Assembly (NCBI GenBank): GCA_944386175.1
Contig: CALXAB010000008.1
Location: 1 to 47,818 of the forward strand
DNA length: 47,818 nucleotides
From: an uncultured Clostridia bacterium
GTDB taxonomy: Bacteria > Bacillota > Clostridia > TANB77 > CAG-508
Reading direction: 5' to 3'
This document shows, piece by piece, positions 16,292 through 24,047 of this stretch. The notes below the pieces were generated by a model. That model saw only the letters and a program-made list of their open reading frames with translations, was not told where the DNA came from and did not search any database. Within the stretch, counting starts at the first letter, position 1; each line of letters begins with the position of its first letter. Made by a program: the position numbers and the translations under genes.

Positions 16292-16406
16292 TTTCTCCCC
16301 TCCTTTCTGGGATTATCTGGTACATATTCCTGTACCTTGCAACTTTATGTTACATTCATATTTTAATATAAATTTTAAAGAATGTCAATTTTCTAAAATT
16401 CTATTA

Positions 16407-17927
16407 CTATTTTATGACTACATTTGTATTTCCTATAATATTTTTAAATATTTCTAATATATTATCTGTCAAATAAATTTGTCCACAACTTTTTTCATCA
16501 TCATTAATTTTCACAAAAACATTAATATTATTTTTATCTCCATTAAAATATTTTATTGCACCTCTTAACTTTTCTTTTTCCTTTTCATCAGAATTAGTGA
16601 TATCTAAAATTAAAATTTTTTGTTTTTGTTCACCAAAATCTTTTATTTCATTTGCAATTATTGTAGTTGTATCATCTTCTCTAATACTTAACCTCCCATC
16701 AACCATTACAATATTTTCTTCAAAAAGACTTTTTCCAGATTTTATATATGCATTTTCAAAAACTATAATTTCTGCTGTACCATATAAATCTTCTATCGTT
16801 ACAAAAGCCATTATTTTATTATTTTTTGTATATTTCTTTTTTATAGATGTTATAATTCCTGCATACTTTATATTTTGACCATCATAATATTTAGGTTTTG
16901 TGTTTTGTTTCAATAATTCCATTTCAGGTTGGTTTAAGTTGCTTGACATTTGCTCATCTAAGCTTCTTAATTCTATTGTATTGATATTTGTTTGTTTTTC
17001 TATTTCTTCTCTTAATTTTTCTAATGGATGACCTGATATATATATACCAAGCATTTCTTTTTCTAGTGATAATAATTCCTTATTTTGTAATTCTTCATGT
17101 TCTTCAAATTTATATTTTATCTCATTCATTTCTTCTTTTTCTTCTTCTGAACCTAAGTCAAACATTGAAACCTGACCAGACATTCCTTTTTTCTTTCCAC
17201 TTTGTATTGTATCTATTATACCTTCAAATGATGCAAGTAATGTACTTCTTGTTTGTTCAAATTCATCAAATGCCCCTGCTTTTATTAAGCTTTCAATGCA
17301 TTTTTTATTTACTGCCTCATCAGCAATTCTTTCACAAAAATCTGTGAAGTTTTTATATTCTCCATGTTCTTCTCTTTCTTTCACAATGGTATCAACTGGT
17401 ACAGTCCCTACATTTTTTATACTTCCTAACCCAAAACGAATTGCAAAATCTGATTTTAAATTGATATCTTTCTTTGCTACTGAAGAATTGTTTTTTTGCT
17501 CATTTACTAAAGATAATTTTTCAACTGTAAATTTTGTGTTACTTTTGTTTATCTCTGGTTTTAATATTTGTATTCCAAGTGTTTTACATTCGTCTATGTA
17601 TTGTGGTATTTTGTCTAAATTTCCTAAAAAGCTGTTTAGTGTTGCTGCCATAAATTCTGCTGGATAATATGCTTTTAAATATGCTGTTCTATATGCCACT
17701 ACTGCATAACATGCTGCATGTGATTTGTTAAATGCATATTTTGCAAATTCTGCCATTTCATCAAATATTTTGTTTGCTGATTCCGCGTCTATTCCGTTTC
17801 TAACACATCCTGGTACTATAACATTTCCATTTTCGTCTGTTTGTCCATTTATAAATACTTCTCTTTCTTTTGCCATCACATCAAGTTTTTTCTTTCCCAT
17901 GGCTCTTCTTACTAAATCTGCTCTTCC
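16407..17927 (-). CDS. dnaE: DnaE C-terminal fragment (fingers end, HhH, OB fold), after second frameshift
   Basis: Residues 686-1191 of the frame-corrected DnaE. It begins within the conserved GYSLGRADLVRRAMGKKK block and carries the rest of the fingers (FAKYAFNKSHAACYAVVAYR), the helix-hairpin-helix region (FGLGSIKNVGTVPVDTIVKE) and a beta-clamp/tau-proximal part. An OB-fold follows (YAGIITSIKKKYTK, MAFVTIEDLYGTAEIIVF), then the C-terminal tail. On its own this piece has an ATG at 17900 but no good ribosome site, so it is not a separate gene. It joins the middle fragment in frame only if one base, the C read at 17928, is skipped. Confidence 0.85.
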   Translation of the reverse strand, partial: GRADLVRRAMGKKKLDVMAKEREVFINGQTDENGNVIVPGCVRNGIDAESANKIFDEMAEFAKYAFNKSHAACYAVVAYRTAYLKAYYPAEFMAATLNSFLGNLDKIPQYIDECKTLGIQILKPEINKSNTKFTVEKLSLVNEQKNNSSVAKKDINLKSDFAIRFGLGSIKNVGTVPVDTIVKEREEHGEYKNFTDFCERIADEAVNKKCIESLIKAGAFDEFEQTRSTLLASFEGIIDTIQSGKKKGMSGQVSMFDLGSEEEKEEMNEIKYKFEEHEELQNKELLSLEKEMLGIYISGHPLEKLREEIEKQTNINTIELRSLDEQMSSNLNQPEMELLKQNTKPKYYDGQNIKYAGIITSIKKKYTKNNKIMAFVTIEDLYGTAEIIVFENAYIKSGKSLFEENIVMVDGRLSIREDDTTTIIANEIKDFGEQKQKILILDITNSDEKEKEKLRGAIKYFNGDKNNINVFVKINDDEKSCGQIYLTDNILEIFKNIIGNTNVVIK

Positions 17928-18912
17928 GAAGTGAGTATCCTGCTAAATCACGAACAATTTGCATTACTTGTTCTTGATATACCATACATCCATATGTAAC
18001 ATTTAATATTGGTTCTAGACTTGGGTGTGTATATTCATTATGCCCTGGATGTTGCTTTCCTCTAATATATCTTGGAATTTGATCCATAGGCCCTGGACGA
18101 TATAATGATACACCTGCTATTAAATCTTCCAGACAGTCTGGTTTTAATTCCTTCATAAAGTTTGTCATTCCTTGAGATTCAAATTGGAATATTCCACATG
18201 ATTTTCCTTCTTGCCATAATTTATATACTTTTGGATCTGCCATTTCTTTGTCAAATTCTACATCTATTCCTCTATTTTCTTTTACTAAATCTATAGTGTC
18301 TTGTATTACTGTTAATGTTCGTAATCCTAAAAAGTCCATTTTTAACAATCCTAGTTCTTCTAAAGTTGTCATTATATATTGTGTTGAAATTTGATTATCC
18401 CTTACATATAATGGCACATATGTGTCTACTGGTTCTTTTGTAATTACTATTCCACACGCATGTGTTGATGCCTGTCTTGGCATTCCTTCTAGGCCCATTG
18501 CTATATCTAAAACTTTTTTTACTGTCTCATCTGTTTCATATAATTGGTTTAATTCTTTGTTTTGTTCTAATGCTTTTTTTATTGTTATATGTAACTCATT
18601 TGGTATCATTTTTGCTAATGAGTCCGCTTCTGAATATGGTACATCCAAAACTCTTGCAACATCACGTATTACCATTCTCGCTGACATTGTTCCAAATGTT
18701 ATTATCTGTGATACATGGTCATGTCCATATTTATTTGCTACATAGTCTATTACATCTTGTCTATGTTCATAGCAAAAGTCAACATCAAAGTCTGGCATGC
18801 TTATTCTTTCTGGATTTAAAAATCTTTCAAAAAGCAATCCATATTTCATTGGATCAATATCTGTTATTTCTATTGCATATGCAATTATCGAACCTGCTCC
18901 AGATCCACGTCC
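17881..18912 (-). CDS. dnaE: DnaE middle fragment (palm with catalytic aspartates), between two frameshifts
   Basis: Residues 358-685 of the frame-corrected protein. It holds the polymerase active site: PDFDVDF carries two catalytic aspartates and KMDFLGL the third. It also holds the fingers motif LIAGVSLYRPGPMDQIP and most of the palm. The first residues after the upstream frameshift spell GRGSGAGS, which is invariant in DnaE. The last in-frame residues are GYSL. The zero frame then continues 16 codons out of phase and stops. Without correction at both ends no catalytic polymerase can be made. Confidence 0.85.
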   Translation of the reverse strand, partial: GRGSGAGSIIAYAIEITDIDPMKYGLLFERFLNPERISMPDFDVDFCYEHRQDVIDYVANKYGHDHVSQIITFGTMSARMVIRDVARVLDVPYSEADSLAKMIPNELHITIKKALEQNKELNQLYETDETVKKVLDIAMGLEGMPRQASTHACGIVITKEPVDTYVPLYVRDNQISTQYIMTTLEELGLLKMDFLGLRTLTVIQDTIDLVKENRGIDVEFDKEMADPKVYKLWQEGKSCGIFQFESQGMTNFMKELKPDCLEDLIAGVSLYRPGPMDQIPRYIRGKQHPGHNEYTHPSLEPILNVTYGCMVYQEQVMQIVRDLAGYSLRKSRFSKKSHGKEKT

Positions 18913-19984
18913 GAGGTCCTACTGGTATATTATGAGTTTTAGCATAATGAATAAAGTCCCATACAATTAGAAAATAATCTACATATCCCATCTTTTTTAT
19001 AACATTTATCTCATATTCTGCTCTATCTAATATTTCTTTACTTGGGTTTTCACCATACCTGTTTTTTATACCATCCTCACATAATTTTTTAAAATAGTCA
19101 AAATGTGTTGCAAATTCTTTTGGTACATCATAATTAGGTAGTATAGTGTGTCCAAATTCAAATTCAACATTACATTTCTCTGCTATTTTTACTGTATTTT
19201 CTATAGCGTCTGGAAATGCTTTAAAATATTCTATCATTTCCTCTGGTGATTTTACATATAATTCATCTGTGTCAAATCTCATTCTGTCTATATCACTCAT
19301 TCTTTTCCCTGTTTGGATACAAAGAAGGACTTCATGATTATATGAATCTTCTTTTTTTAAGTAATGAGCATCATTAGTTGCAACCAATGGAATATCTAAT
19401 TTTCTTGCTAACTGTACTAGTTTTTGATTCGCTAATACTTGTTCTTTTATTCCATTATTTTGTATTTCTATATAATAATCATCTCCAAATACTCTTTTAT
19501 GCCACAAGGCCACTTTTTCTGCTTTTTCTTGCTCTCCATTTAATAGTGCTTGGTTTACTGCTCCTGCTAGACATGCACTTAGACAAATTAATCCTTCATG
19601 ATACTTTTCTAATATTCCTAAATCTATACGTGGTTTATAGTAATATCCATCTACAAATCCTAAAGATACTAATTTACTTAGGTTTTTATACCCTTCATTA
19701 TTTTTAGCAAGTAATATTAGATGATTGTATTTGTTATCTATATTTGGTTCTTTATCAAACCTAGAACGAGGTGCAACATATACTTCACAACCTATTATTG
19801 GTTTTACTCCTTCTTTTTTACAGGCTTTATAAAAATCTATTGCTCCATACATAACCCCATGGTCTGTTAATGCAATTGAATCCATTCCTAATTCTTTTGC
19901 TCTTACTGGTAAATCTTTTATTCTATTTGCTCCATCTAATAAACTAAATTCGCTATGTATATGTAAGTGCACAAATTTTGACAT
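18854..19984 (-). CDS. dnaE: DNA polymerase III subunit alpha (DnaE), N-terminal fragment with PHP domain
   Basis: First 357 residues of DnaE, the second replicative or lesion-tolerant C-family polymerase of Firmicutes beside PolC. The PHP domain is clear: FVHLHIHSEFSLLDGA, ALTDHGVMYGAIDF, IIGCEVYVAPRSR and VATNDAHYL. The N-terminal palm begins after about 290 (YEINVIKKMGYVDYFLIVWDF). The frame is lost at CGG 18911-18913, just after NIPVGP, where the family continues with GRGSGAGS. Removing the single C at 18913 restores it. With the second site (17926-17928) also corrected, the product is 1191 residues, uninterrupted and of normal DnaE length. All other positions look under selection, so true decay is unlikely. 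Confidence 0.9.
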   Translation of the reverse strand: MSKFVHLHIHSEFSLLDGANRIKDLPVRAKELGMDSIALTDHGVMYGAIDFYKACKKEGVKPIIGCEVYVAPRSRFDKEPNIDNKYNHLILLAKNNEGYKNLSKLVSLGFVDGYYYKPRIDLGILEKYHEGLICLSACLAGAVNQALLNGEQEKAEKVALWHKRVFGDDYYIEIQNNGIKEQVLANQKLVQLARKLDIPLVATNDAHYLKKEDSYNHEVLLCIQTGKRMSDIDRMRFDTDELYVKSPEEMIEYFKAFPDAIENTVKIAEKCNVEFEFGHTILPNYDVPKEFATHFDYFKKLCEDGIKNRYGENPSKEILDRAEYEINVIKKMGYVDYFLIVWDFIHYAKTHNIPVGPRTWIWSRFDNCICNRNNRY

Positions 19985-20012
19985 TTTTAACCTTCTTTCT
20001 TTTTTGCAAAAG

Positions 20013-20042
20013 TTGCCAAAGGGGACGGGCTATTTTGGCACA
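20013..20042 (+). repeat. 30-bp REP-like repeat, copy 1
   Basis: Begins TTGCCAAAGGGGACGGGCTA and ends TTTTGGCACA. It can fold through TGCCAAA/TTTGGCA. An identical copy in the opposite orientation lies at 22052-22081, so the pair brackets the three genes at 20205-21982. Two more copies occur at 33496 and 33572. Confidence 0.85.
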
Positions 20043-20131
20043 CTTTTATTTCTATTTTTATATTGACTTATTGTTCTTTTTTGTCATTTTTTTGATTATA
20101 TCATTTATTCTTTTAAATTTCTAGTATTTTT

Positions 20132-20164
20132 AAAGGACTATATCTAAAAAAGATATAGTCCTTT
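20132..20164. terminator. Hairpin upstream of dnaE / downstream of the 20205 gene
   Basis: A perfect 14-bp stem AAAGGACTATATCT/AGATATAGTCCTTT (20132-20145/20151-20164). It is placed to end transcription of the small - strand gene before dnaE. The flanking U-tract is short. Confidence 0.6.
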
Positions 20165-20204
20165 AATTCTTTTATAGACAGTTTATTTACTGCCATGAAG
20201 GCTG

Positions 20205-20426
20205 TTATTCACAATAGCCATTCAATATTGCCCAGATAATTTTATGATGATTAATTATCTTAACAATTTTCTCCTCTCCATTGCTGTCTACACAAACTAC
20301 CACAGGTTCTTCTGGGTGTTCATTGTTTCTGTCTCTGTTGATGATCATCACCTCTGTCTCAGGCAAAATCTTTAAAAGTTTCTGAGCAATCTCATTATTA
20401 AATGGAAAGCCTTCTTTTTCTATCAT
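20205..20426 (-). CDS. Small protein of unknown function
   Basis: 73 residues with no recognised domain (MIEKEGFPFNNEIAQKLLKI..., a mixed alpha/beta pattern with a VVVCVDSNGEEK strand pair). Base composition is clearly richer in G+C than the neighbouring genes. Odd: the ATG directly follows the T-run of a terminator hairpin (20436-20465), with no Shine-Dalgarno and no room for a promoter. Expression would need read-through or a leaderless message. It could be a fragment moved here without its control region. It lies within the interval bracketed by the 30-bp inverted repeats. Confidence 0.5.
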   Translation of the reverse strand: MIEKEGFPFNNEIAQKLLKILPETEVMIINRDRNNEHPEEPVVVCVDSNGEEKIVKIINHHKIIWAILNGYCE

Positions 20427-20435
20427 ATGTATTAA

Positions 20436-20465
20436 AAAAATACAAGGATTGTTATTCCCTGTATT
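20436..20465 (-). terminator. Terminator of the 20468 gene
   Basis: On the - strand, AATACAGGGA pairs with TCCTTGTATT (one mismatch), followed by TTTTTT. It ends right after the stop of the 96-residue gene upstream. Confidence 0.75.
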
Positions 20466-20467
20466 TA

Positions 20468-20758
20468 TTATATTGTTAATTCATTATCATTAATTTGCCC
20501 TTTTTGGTTATTTGAATTTTCTGCTATTTTATCTTCTTCTCTATTTTTTTGTTCTGAGTTTATTGTTGTTTTCTTTATTCTAGGACTTTTTGTTGCTACT
20601 TTTATATGCTCCAAATTTAAATCTTTTTCTAATTTTTGGATTCTTTTATTTGTTTTTTCCATTTCTTTACTCATTTTTTCATCTATTTCTTTTTCTGATA
20701 TTTCTTCAACTGGATCTGGAATCCAAAATTGTTTTATTACATCTATTAATTTTCCCAT
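20468..20758 (-). CDS. Hydrophilic protein of unknown function
   Basis: 96 residues starting MGKLIDVIKQFWIPDPVEEI, then a long charged helix/coiled coil (EKEIDEKMSKEMEKTNKRIQ) and a low-complexity polar tail rich in Asn, Gln, Lys and Glu. No family recognised; the short aromatic N-terminus followed by an acidic helix could be an amphipathic membrane or partner anchor. The only Shine-Dalgarno (GAGGTG at 20788-20793) is about 30 bases from ATG 20756-20758. A 20-base palindrome lies between them, so initiation may depend on that hairpin. Confidence 0.6.
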   Translation of the reverse strand: MGKLIDVIKQFWIPDPVEEISEKEIDEKMSKEMEKTNKRIQKLEKDLNLEHIKVATKSPRIKKTTINSEQKNREEDKIAENSNNQKGQINDNELTI

Positions 20759-20765
20759 ATATTTT

Positions 20766-20785
20766 ACTTAGAATTAATTCTAAGT
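20766..20785 (-). promoter_or_regulatory. Hairpin between ribosome site and start codon of the 20468 gene
   Basis: ACTTAGAATTAATTCTAAGT is a perfect 20-base palindrome. If folded in the mRNA it would bring GAGGTG to within normal distance of the ATG. If bound or opened, initiation would drop. Confidence 0.5.
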
Positions 20786-20803
20786 TTTCACCTCTCTTAT
20801 TAA

Positions 20804-20825
20804 AAAATAACTATATAGTTATTTT
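20804..20825. promoter_or_regulatory. 22-bp palindrome, candidate operator
   Basis: A perfect palindrome (AAAATAACTAT and its complement) just upstream of the leader of the 20468 gene, where its promoter should lie. This is typical size and symmetry for a dimeric repressor site. No regulator is assigned. Confidence 0.4.
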
Positions 20826-20830
20826 ACCAT

Positions 20831-20857
20831 AAAAAAGCTTGAAAATCAAGCTTTTTT
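20831..20857 (-). terminator. Terminator of the DAP dehydrogenase-like gene
   Basis: A perfect 12-bp stem AAAAAAGCTTGA/TCAAGCTTTTTT (20831-20842/20846-20857) lies downstream of the - strand gene ending at 20924. Confidence 0.7.
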
Positions 20858-20923
20858 AGAATTTTATTGTAAACTAACTCAAATGTTGTTATCTATATAT
20901 ATTTGTATATTTATAACAATAGG

Positions 20924-21982
20924 TTATATTTTTAATTTAAAATTTAGTTCTCCTATTTCTTCAGTTGGAATATACCCTGGTTTTGCATTTATTACATCTG
21001 GAATTCTATTTACTACACTTGCACATGTTAATTCTACTGTTGATGGTCTATTTATTACAAGTGTTGTATTTGGCTCTCCTTCTATTGTCCATTCGTTCTT
21101 ATCAAAATCTTCTTTTGAATACACTTTACCTATACATTGTGTTTCTAATGTAATTCCCTCTTCTGTTTGAGTTGTTACTATAGCACTCATTCCTGTTGCA
21201 TCTCCTGCCTTTACTGTCATTCCTAATGTTTGTGAATAGATATCTTCTTTATATGTTTGTGGTACTGTTTTTTGTGTTTGTGATTTTACTGTTAATCCTA
21301 ATTTTGCACATAACCAGCCATTTACATTCCACATATATGATGGTAAATATTCTCCTTTATTTATTATAGCTTGTCTTTCTTCATCTGATATTTTATCCAC
21401 TGATGCCACTTCTTTATCAAATTGTTCTAGTGTTAAACCTGCACCATGTGCTTTTGCTAATGCTATTCCATAATCTTCTACATTATAGCTTGAACTACCT
21501 TTTATTTTTTTGATTGTTTGAGTTGAACCTGCAATGCTAGATACAAGTTGTCCCCAATATATATCTTGATATCCACTTCCTGTTATTGTACAATTATTTT
21601 GTTTTGCTATTTCATCAATTTTCTTTGTTGCCACAGGATTTGAATTCATTGGATAAAATGCCTCTTCACATGTAGTTATTGCATTTACTCCTAATTTTGC
21701 ACATAACATTAGTGCTTCTTCTACATCACTTAATAAACTCATAGTAGTTACTATTACTACATCTGGCTTAGTTTCTGTAATCAATTTTTCTGCATTTTCC
21801 ACTGATGTAACTGTTACTCCTTTATTTTCTACTCCCATAATTTCTCCAATATCTTTTCCTATAACATCTGGATTAACATCTATAGCTCCTACTATTTCTC
21901 CACCTTTTTCGTAAACATATCTCATTGTATAAACACTCATTTTTCCTGTACCATATTGGATTACTTTTGTTTTTTTATCCAT
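20924..21982 (-). CDS. 2,4-diaminopentanoate dehydrogenase-like NAD(P)-dependent oxidoreductase
   Basis: A 352-residue oxidoreductase with an N-terminal Rossmann fold related to dihydrodipicolinate reductase: KVIQYGTGKMSVYTMRYVYE, then GAIDVNPDVIGKDIGEIMG, then KPDVVIVTTMS. This N-terminus and the overall length resemble 2,4-diaminopentanoate dehydrogenase of clostridial ornithine fermentation, which oxidises and deaminates 2,4-diaminopentanoate to 2-amino-4-oxopentanoate. None of the other ornithine-pathway genes (aminomutase, thiolase) is nearby, so the substrate is not proven. AAAGGAGG precedes ATG 21982. The longer frame from 22015 lacks a ribosome site. The gene is bracketed by the 30-bp inverted repeats. 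Confidence 0.75.
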   Translation of the reverse strand: MDKKTKVIQYGTGKMSVYTMRYVYEKGGEIVGAIDVNPDVIGKDIGEIMGVENKGVTVTSVENAEKLITETKPDVVIVTTMSLLSDVEEALMLCAKLGVNAITTCEEAFYPMNSNPVATKKIDEIAKQNNCTITGSGYQDIYWGQLVSSIAGSTQTIKKIKGSSSYNVEDYGIALAKAHGAGLTLEQFDKEVASVDKISDEERQAIINKGEYLPSYMWNVNGWLCAKLGLTVKSQTQKTVPQTYKEDIYSQTLGMTVKAGDATGMSAIVTTQTEEGITLETQCIGKVYSKEDFDKNEWTIEGEPNTTLVINRPSTVELTCASVVNRIPDVINAKPGYIPTEEIGELNFKLKI

Positions 21983-22051
21983 AAATATACCTCCTTTAAT
22001 ATATAGATTATACACTTAATTATTTAATTTATTCAATTATTTTGTAAAAAC

Positions 22052-22081
22052 TGTGCCAAAATAGCCCGTCCCCTTTGGCAA
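22052..22081 (-). repeat. 30-bp REP-like repeat, copy 2 (inverted to copy 1)
   Basis: Exact reverse complement of 20013-20042. Located between the mtnN stop codon (22087) and the dehydrogenase gene. Confidence 0.85.
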
Positions 22082-22086
22082 TTTTT

Positions 22087-22779
22087 CTACCTTAAATATT
22101 CTGACAGTATATTTGCACATCTTTTTGAAGCTAATTTTATATTCTCATCAAATGTTCTTGCATTTTCGTTATTTGGTATATCTGAAACTGTTTTTATTGC
22201 TATAAATGGTATATTTTCTAAATAACTTACTTGTGCTATTGCTCCACATTCCATATCTACAACATCTGCATTAAATTTTCCATTTATTTTTTCCTTCATC
22301 CAAGGTTCAGTACAGAATATATCTCCAGTAGCTACAATTCCTACCTTGATTTTATAACTTCTTTCTGGAATACTTTTTATTACTTCTTCAAATTCGTCTA
22401 TTAGGCCTCTATCACATATAATTTTATCTCCTACTCCTGTTATATATCCTTTGCTATGACCAAAAGCTGTGATGTCAAAATCATGTTGCACTACGTGTTT
22501 TGCTATTACTACATCTCCTATATCTAAAAATAATTGTATTGCTCCTGCTACACCTATGTTCATTATACAACTTATATCAAATTTATTAATTAATACTTGC
22601 GTTGTTCTTGCTGCATTTACTTTTCCTACTCCACATGTAACTAATATTACATTTCTATTTTGTATTTTTCCTATAATAAATCTTAAACCTGAACTCTCTT
22701 TTATTTCAATGTCTTCCATTAAATTTTGTATTGCGTCTCTTTCTTCTGCCATTGCTACTACTATACCTATATATTTCAT
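22087..22779 (-). CDS. mtnN: 5'-methylthioadenosine/S-adenosylhomocysteine nucleosidase
   Basis: Cleaves adenine from methylthioadenosine and S-adenosylhomocysteine, recycling products of SAM-dependent reactions. Family motifs: start YIGIVVAMAEERDAI, VTCGVGKVNAARTTQVLI, NIGVAGAIQ, GDIFCTEPW, and the active-site VVDMECGAIAQVSY with its Met-Glu pair. The catalytic aspartate follows in IKTVSDIPNNE. At 230 residues it is of standard size. GAGGTG lies eight bases before ATG 22777-22779, so the longer reading with two extra methionines is not needed. Monocistronic. Confidence 0.93.
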   Translation of the reverse strand: MKYIGIVVAMAEERDAIQNLMEDIEIKESSGLRFIIGKIQNRNVILVTCGVGKVNAARTTQVLINKFDISCIMNIGVAGAIQLFLDIGDVVIAKHVVQHDFDITAFGHSKGYITGVGDKIICDRGLIDEFEEVIKSIPERSYKIKVGIVATGDIFCTEPWMKEKINGKFNADVVDMECGAIAQVSYLENIPFIAIKTVSDIPNNENARTFDENIKLASKRCANILSEYLR

Positions 22780-22944
22780 AAACATCACCTCTTTTTTAAT
22801 GCATTATATAATATTATTTTATGTTTTTCAATAATTTATATTTTTTAATTCATATTTTATTTGCAATACACAATTGTATTTTCTATAATTTAAAAAGACT
22901 TTTAAATTTGTTGAATTTTTTTCTAAATTTAAAAGCCTTTTTTA

Positions 22945-23796
22945 TTAATTATTACTTTCTCCTCTTCCTTCTGGAAGTGCTGAATAATCTAATACTACTC
23001 TAATTTTTGTTATATATCTTAAAGTTCTTACAAATTTGCTATTTTTTATTCTTTGCCATAGACTTGGTTTAGCTTCAAAAGTTGTTTCTTGTACATATTC
23101 TTCTTGTTGTGTTTCTTCTACATTTTGAACTTGAGGTTGTACTTCTTCTACAGGTTGATTATTTGTTTCTTCTACTGGTACTGGTATAGATTTTAACGCG
23201 TCTGCAACTTCTATTCCTATATAGCTTAAAGCTTTTGATCTATCTTCGATTCTTTCCATATCTATTTCTATATGTAAATTTGATTCTAAATTATTAATTC
23301 TTGCATTTAATAATTTTTGAGCATCTTTGTATTCTTCTGTATTATTACTTCTTCTTTTTCCTATTATTGTTAATGTTTCTATTATATCTTCTGAAAAATC
23401 TTCTTCTGATTTTTTAACTTGATCTTTCCAGTCTTTTTCTTTATTTTCTACTACTTCTAATATTTCTTTTAGTTTTCCAGCTAAAGCAATATTCTCTTCT
23501 CTTTGTCTTATTAATTCTTCTATTTTTTTAGTATTTTCCTCAAATTGATTTGTCGCATACTCAACTAATCCATAAGCTGCTTTATATACACTTACAGGGA
23601 AATTTTTCTTTTTTGGATATTCTATTAAATATGATTTTACTGATTCTATTAAATCCTTAAAATATGTATCTTCTTCTAATTGAACTATTTGTTTTTTACT
23701 ATTTGGATTTATTAATTTTTGTATTTTATCTATATTTGATAATATTTTTTCCTCTGTTATAACCATTCTTACATTTACTATGCCAGATTTAGACAT
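22945..23796 (-). CDS. Coiled-coil protein of unknown function
   Basis: A 283-residue protein with AAGGAGG upstream of ATG 23796. The first half is helical with heptad-like stretches (ENTKKIEELIRQREENIALA), followed by a second helical region (KDAQKLLNARINNLESNLHI). A Glu/Gln/Pro/Val-rich disordered linker spans about 215-245. A short basic C-terminal block follows (SLWQRIKNSKFVRTLRYITK) that might bind membrane or nucleic acid. There is no signal peptide or membrane helix. No family recognised; a cytoplasmic scaffold or division/chromosome-associated role would be guesswork. Confidence 0.7.
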   Translation of the reverse strand: MSKSGIVNVRMVITEEKILSNIDKIQKLINPNSKKQIVQLEEDTYFKDLIESVKSYLIEYPKKKNFPVSVYKAAYGLVEYATNQFEENTKKIEELIRQREENIALAGKLKEILEVVENKEKDWKDQVKKSEEDFSEDIIETLTIIGKRRSNNTEEYKDAQKLLNARINNLESNLHIEIDMERIEDRSKALSYIGIEVADALKSIPVPVEETNNQPVEEVQPQVQNVEETQQEEYVQETTFEAKPSLWQRIKNSKFVRTLRYITKIRVVLDYSALPEGRGESNN

Positions 23797-24047
23797 TGTA
23801 AATTACCTCCTTTATCTTACGCGTGATTGCTTTTTACTTTTTATTATTACAATTATTATTATACAGTAAACAACAAAAAACTACAAGTAAAACCTTTAAT
23901 TTTTATTTTATATTTGTGTTACAGAAATATTACAAAATTATTACAAAAAACATTGTTTTTCTTATTTTTTAGCAATTATAAAAGTATTTAATTCAAAAAT
24001 TTTAAATATTTTTAAAATTTCTATTAAATACTTCTATATTTTAATTA

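Noticed and set aside
18422-18935. Two + strand frames across dnaE
   Set aside because: They are antisense to the conserved polymerase palm domain. Their Leu/His-rich translations are typical shadow output.
16407-19984. dnaE as three separate genes or as an ordinary pseudogene
   Set aside because: The pieces join perfectly after removing one base at each of two places, no internal piece has a ribosome site, and no other damage is visible.
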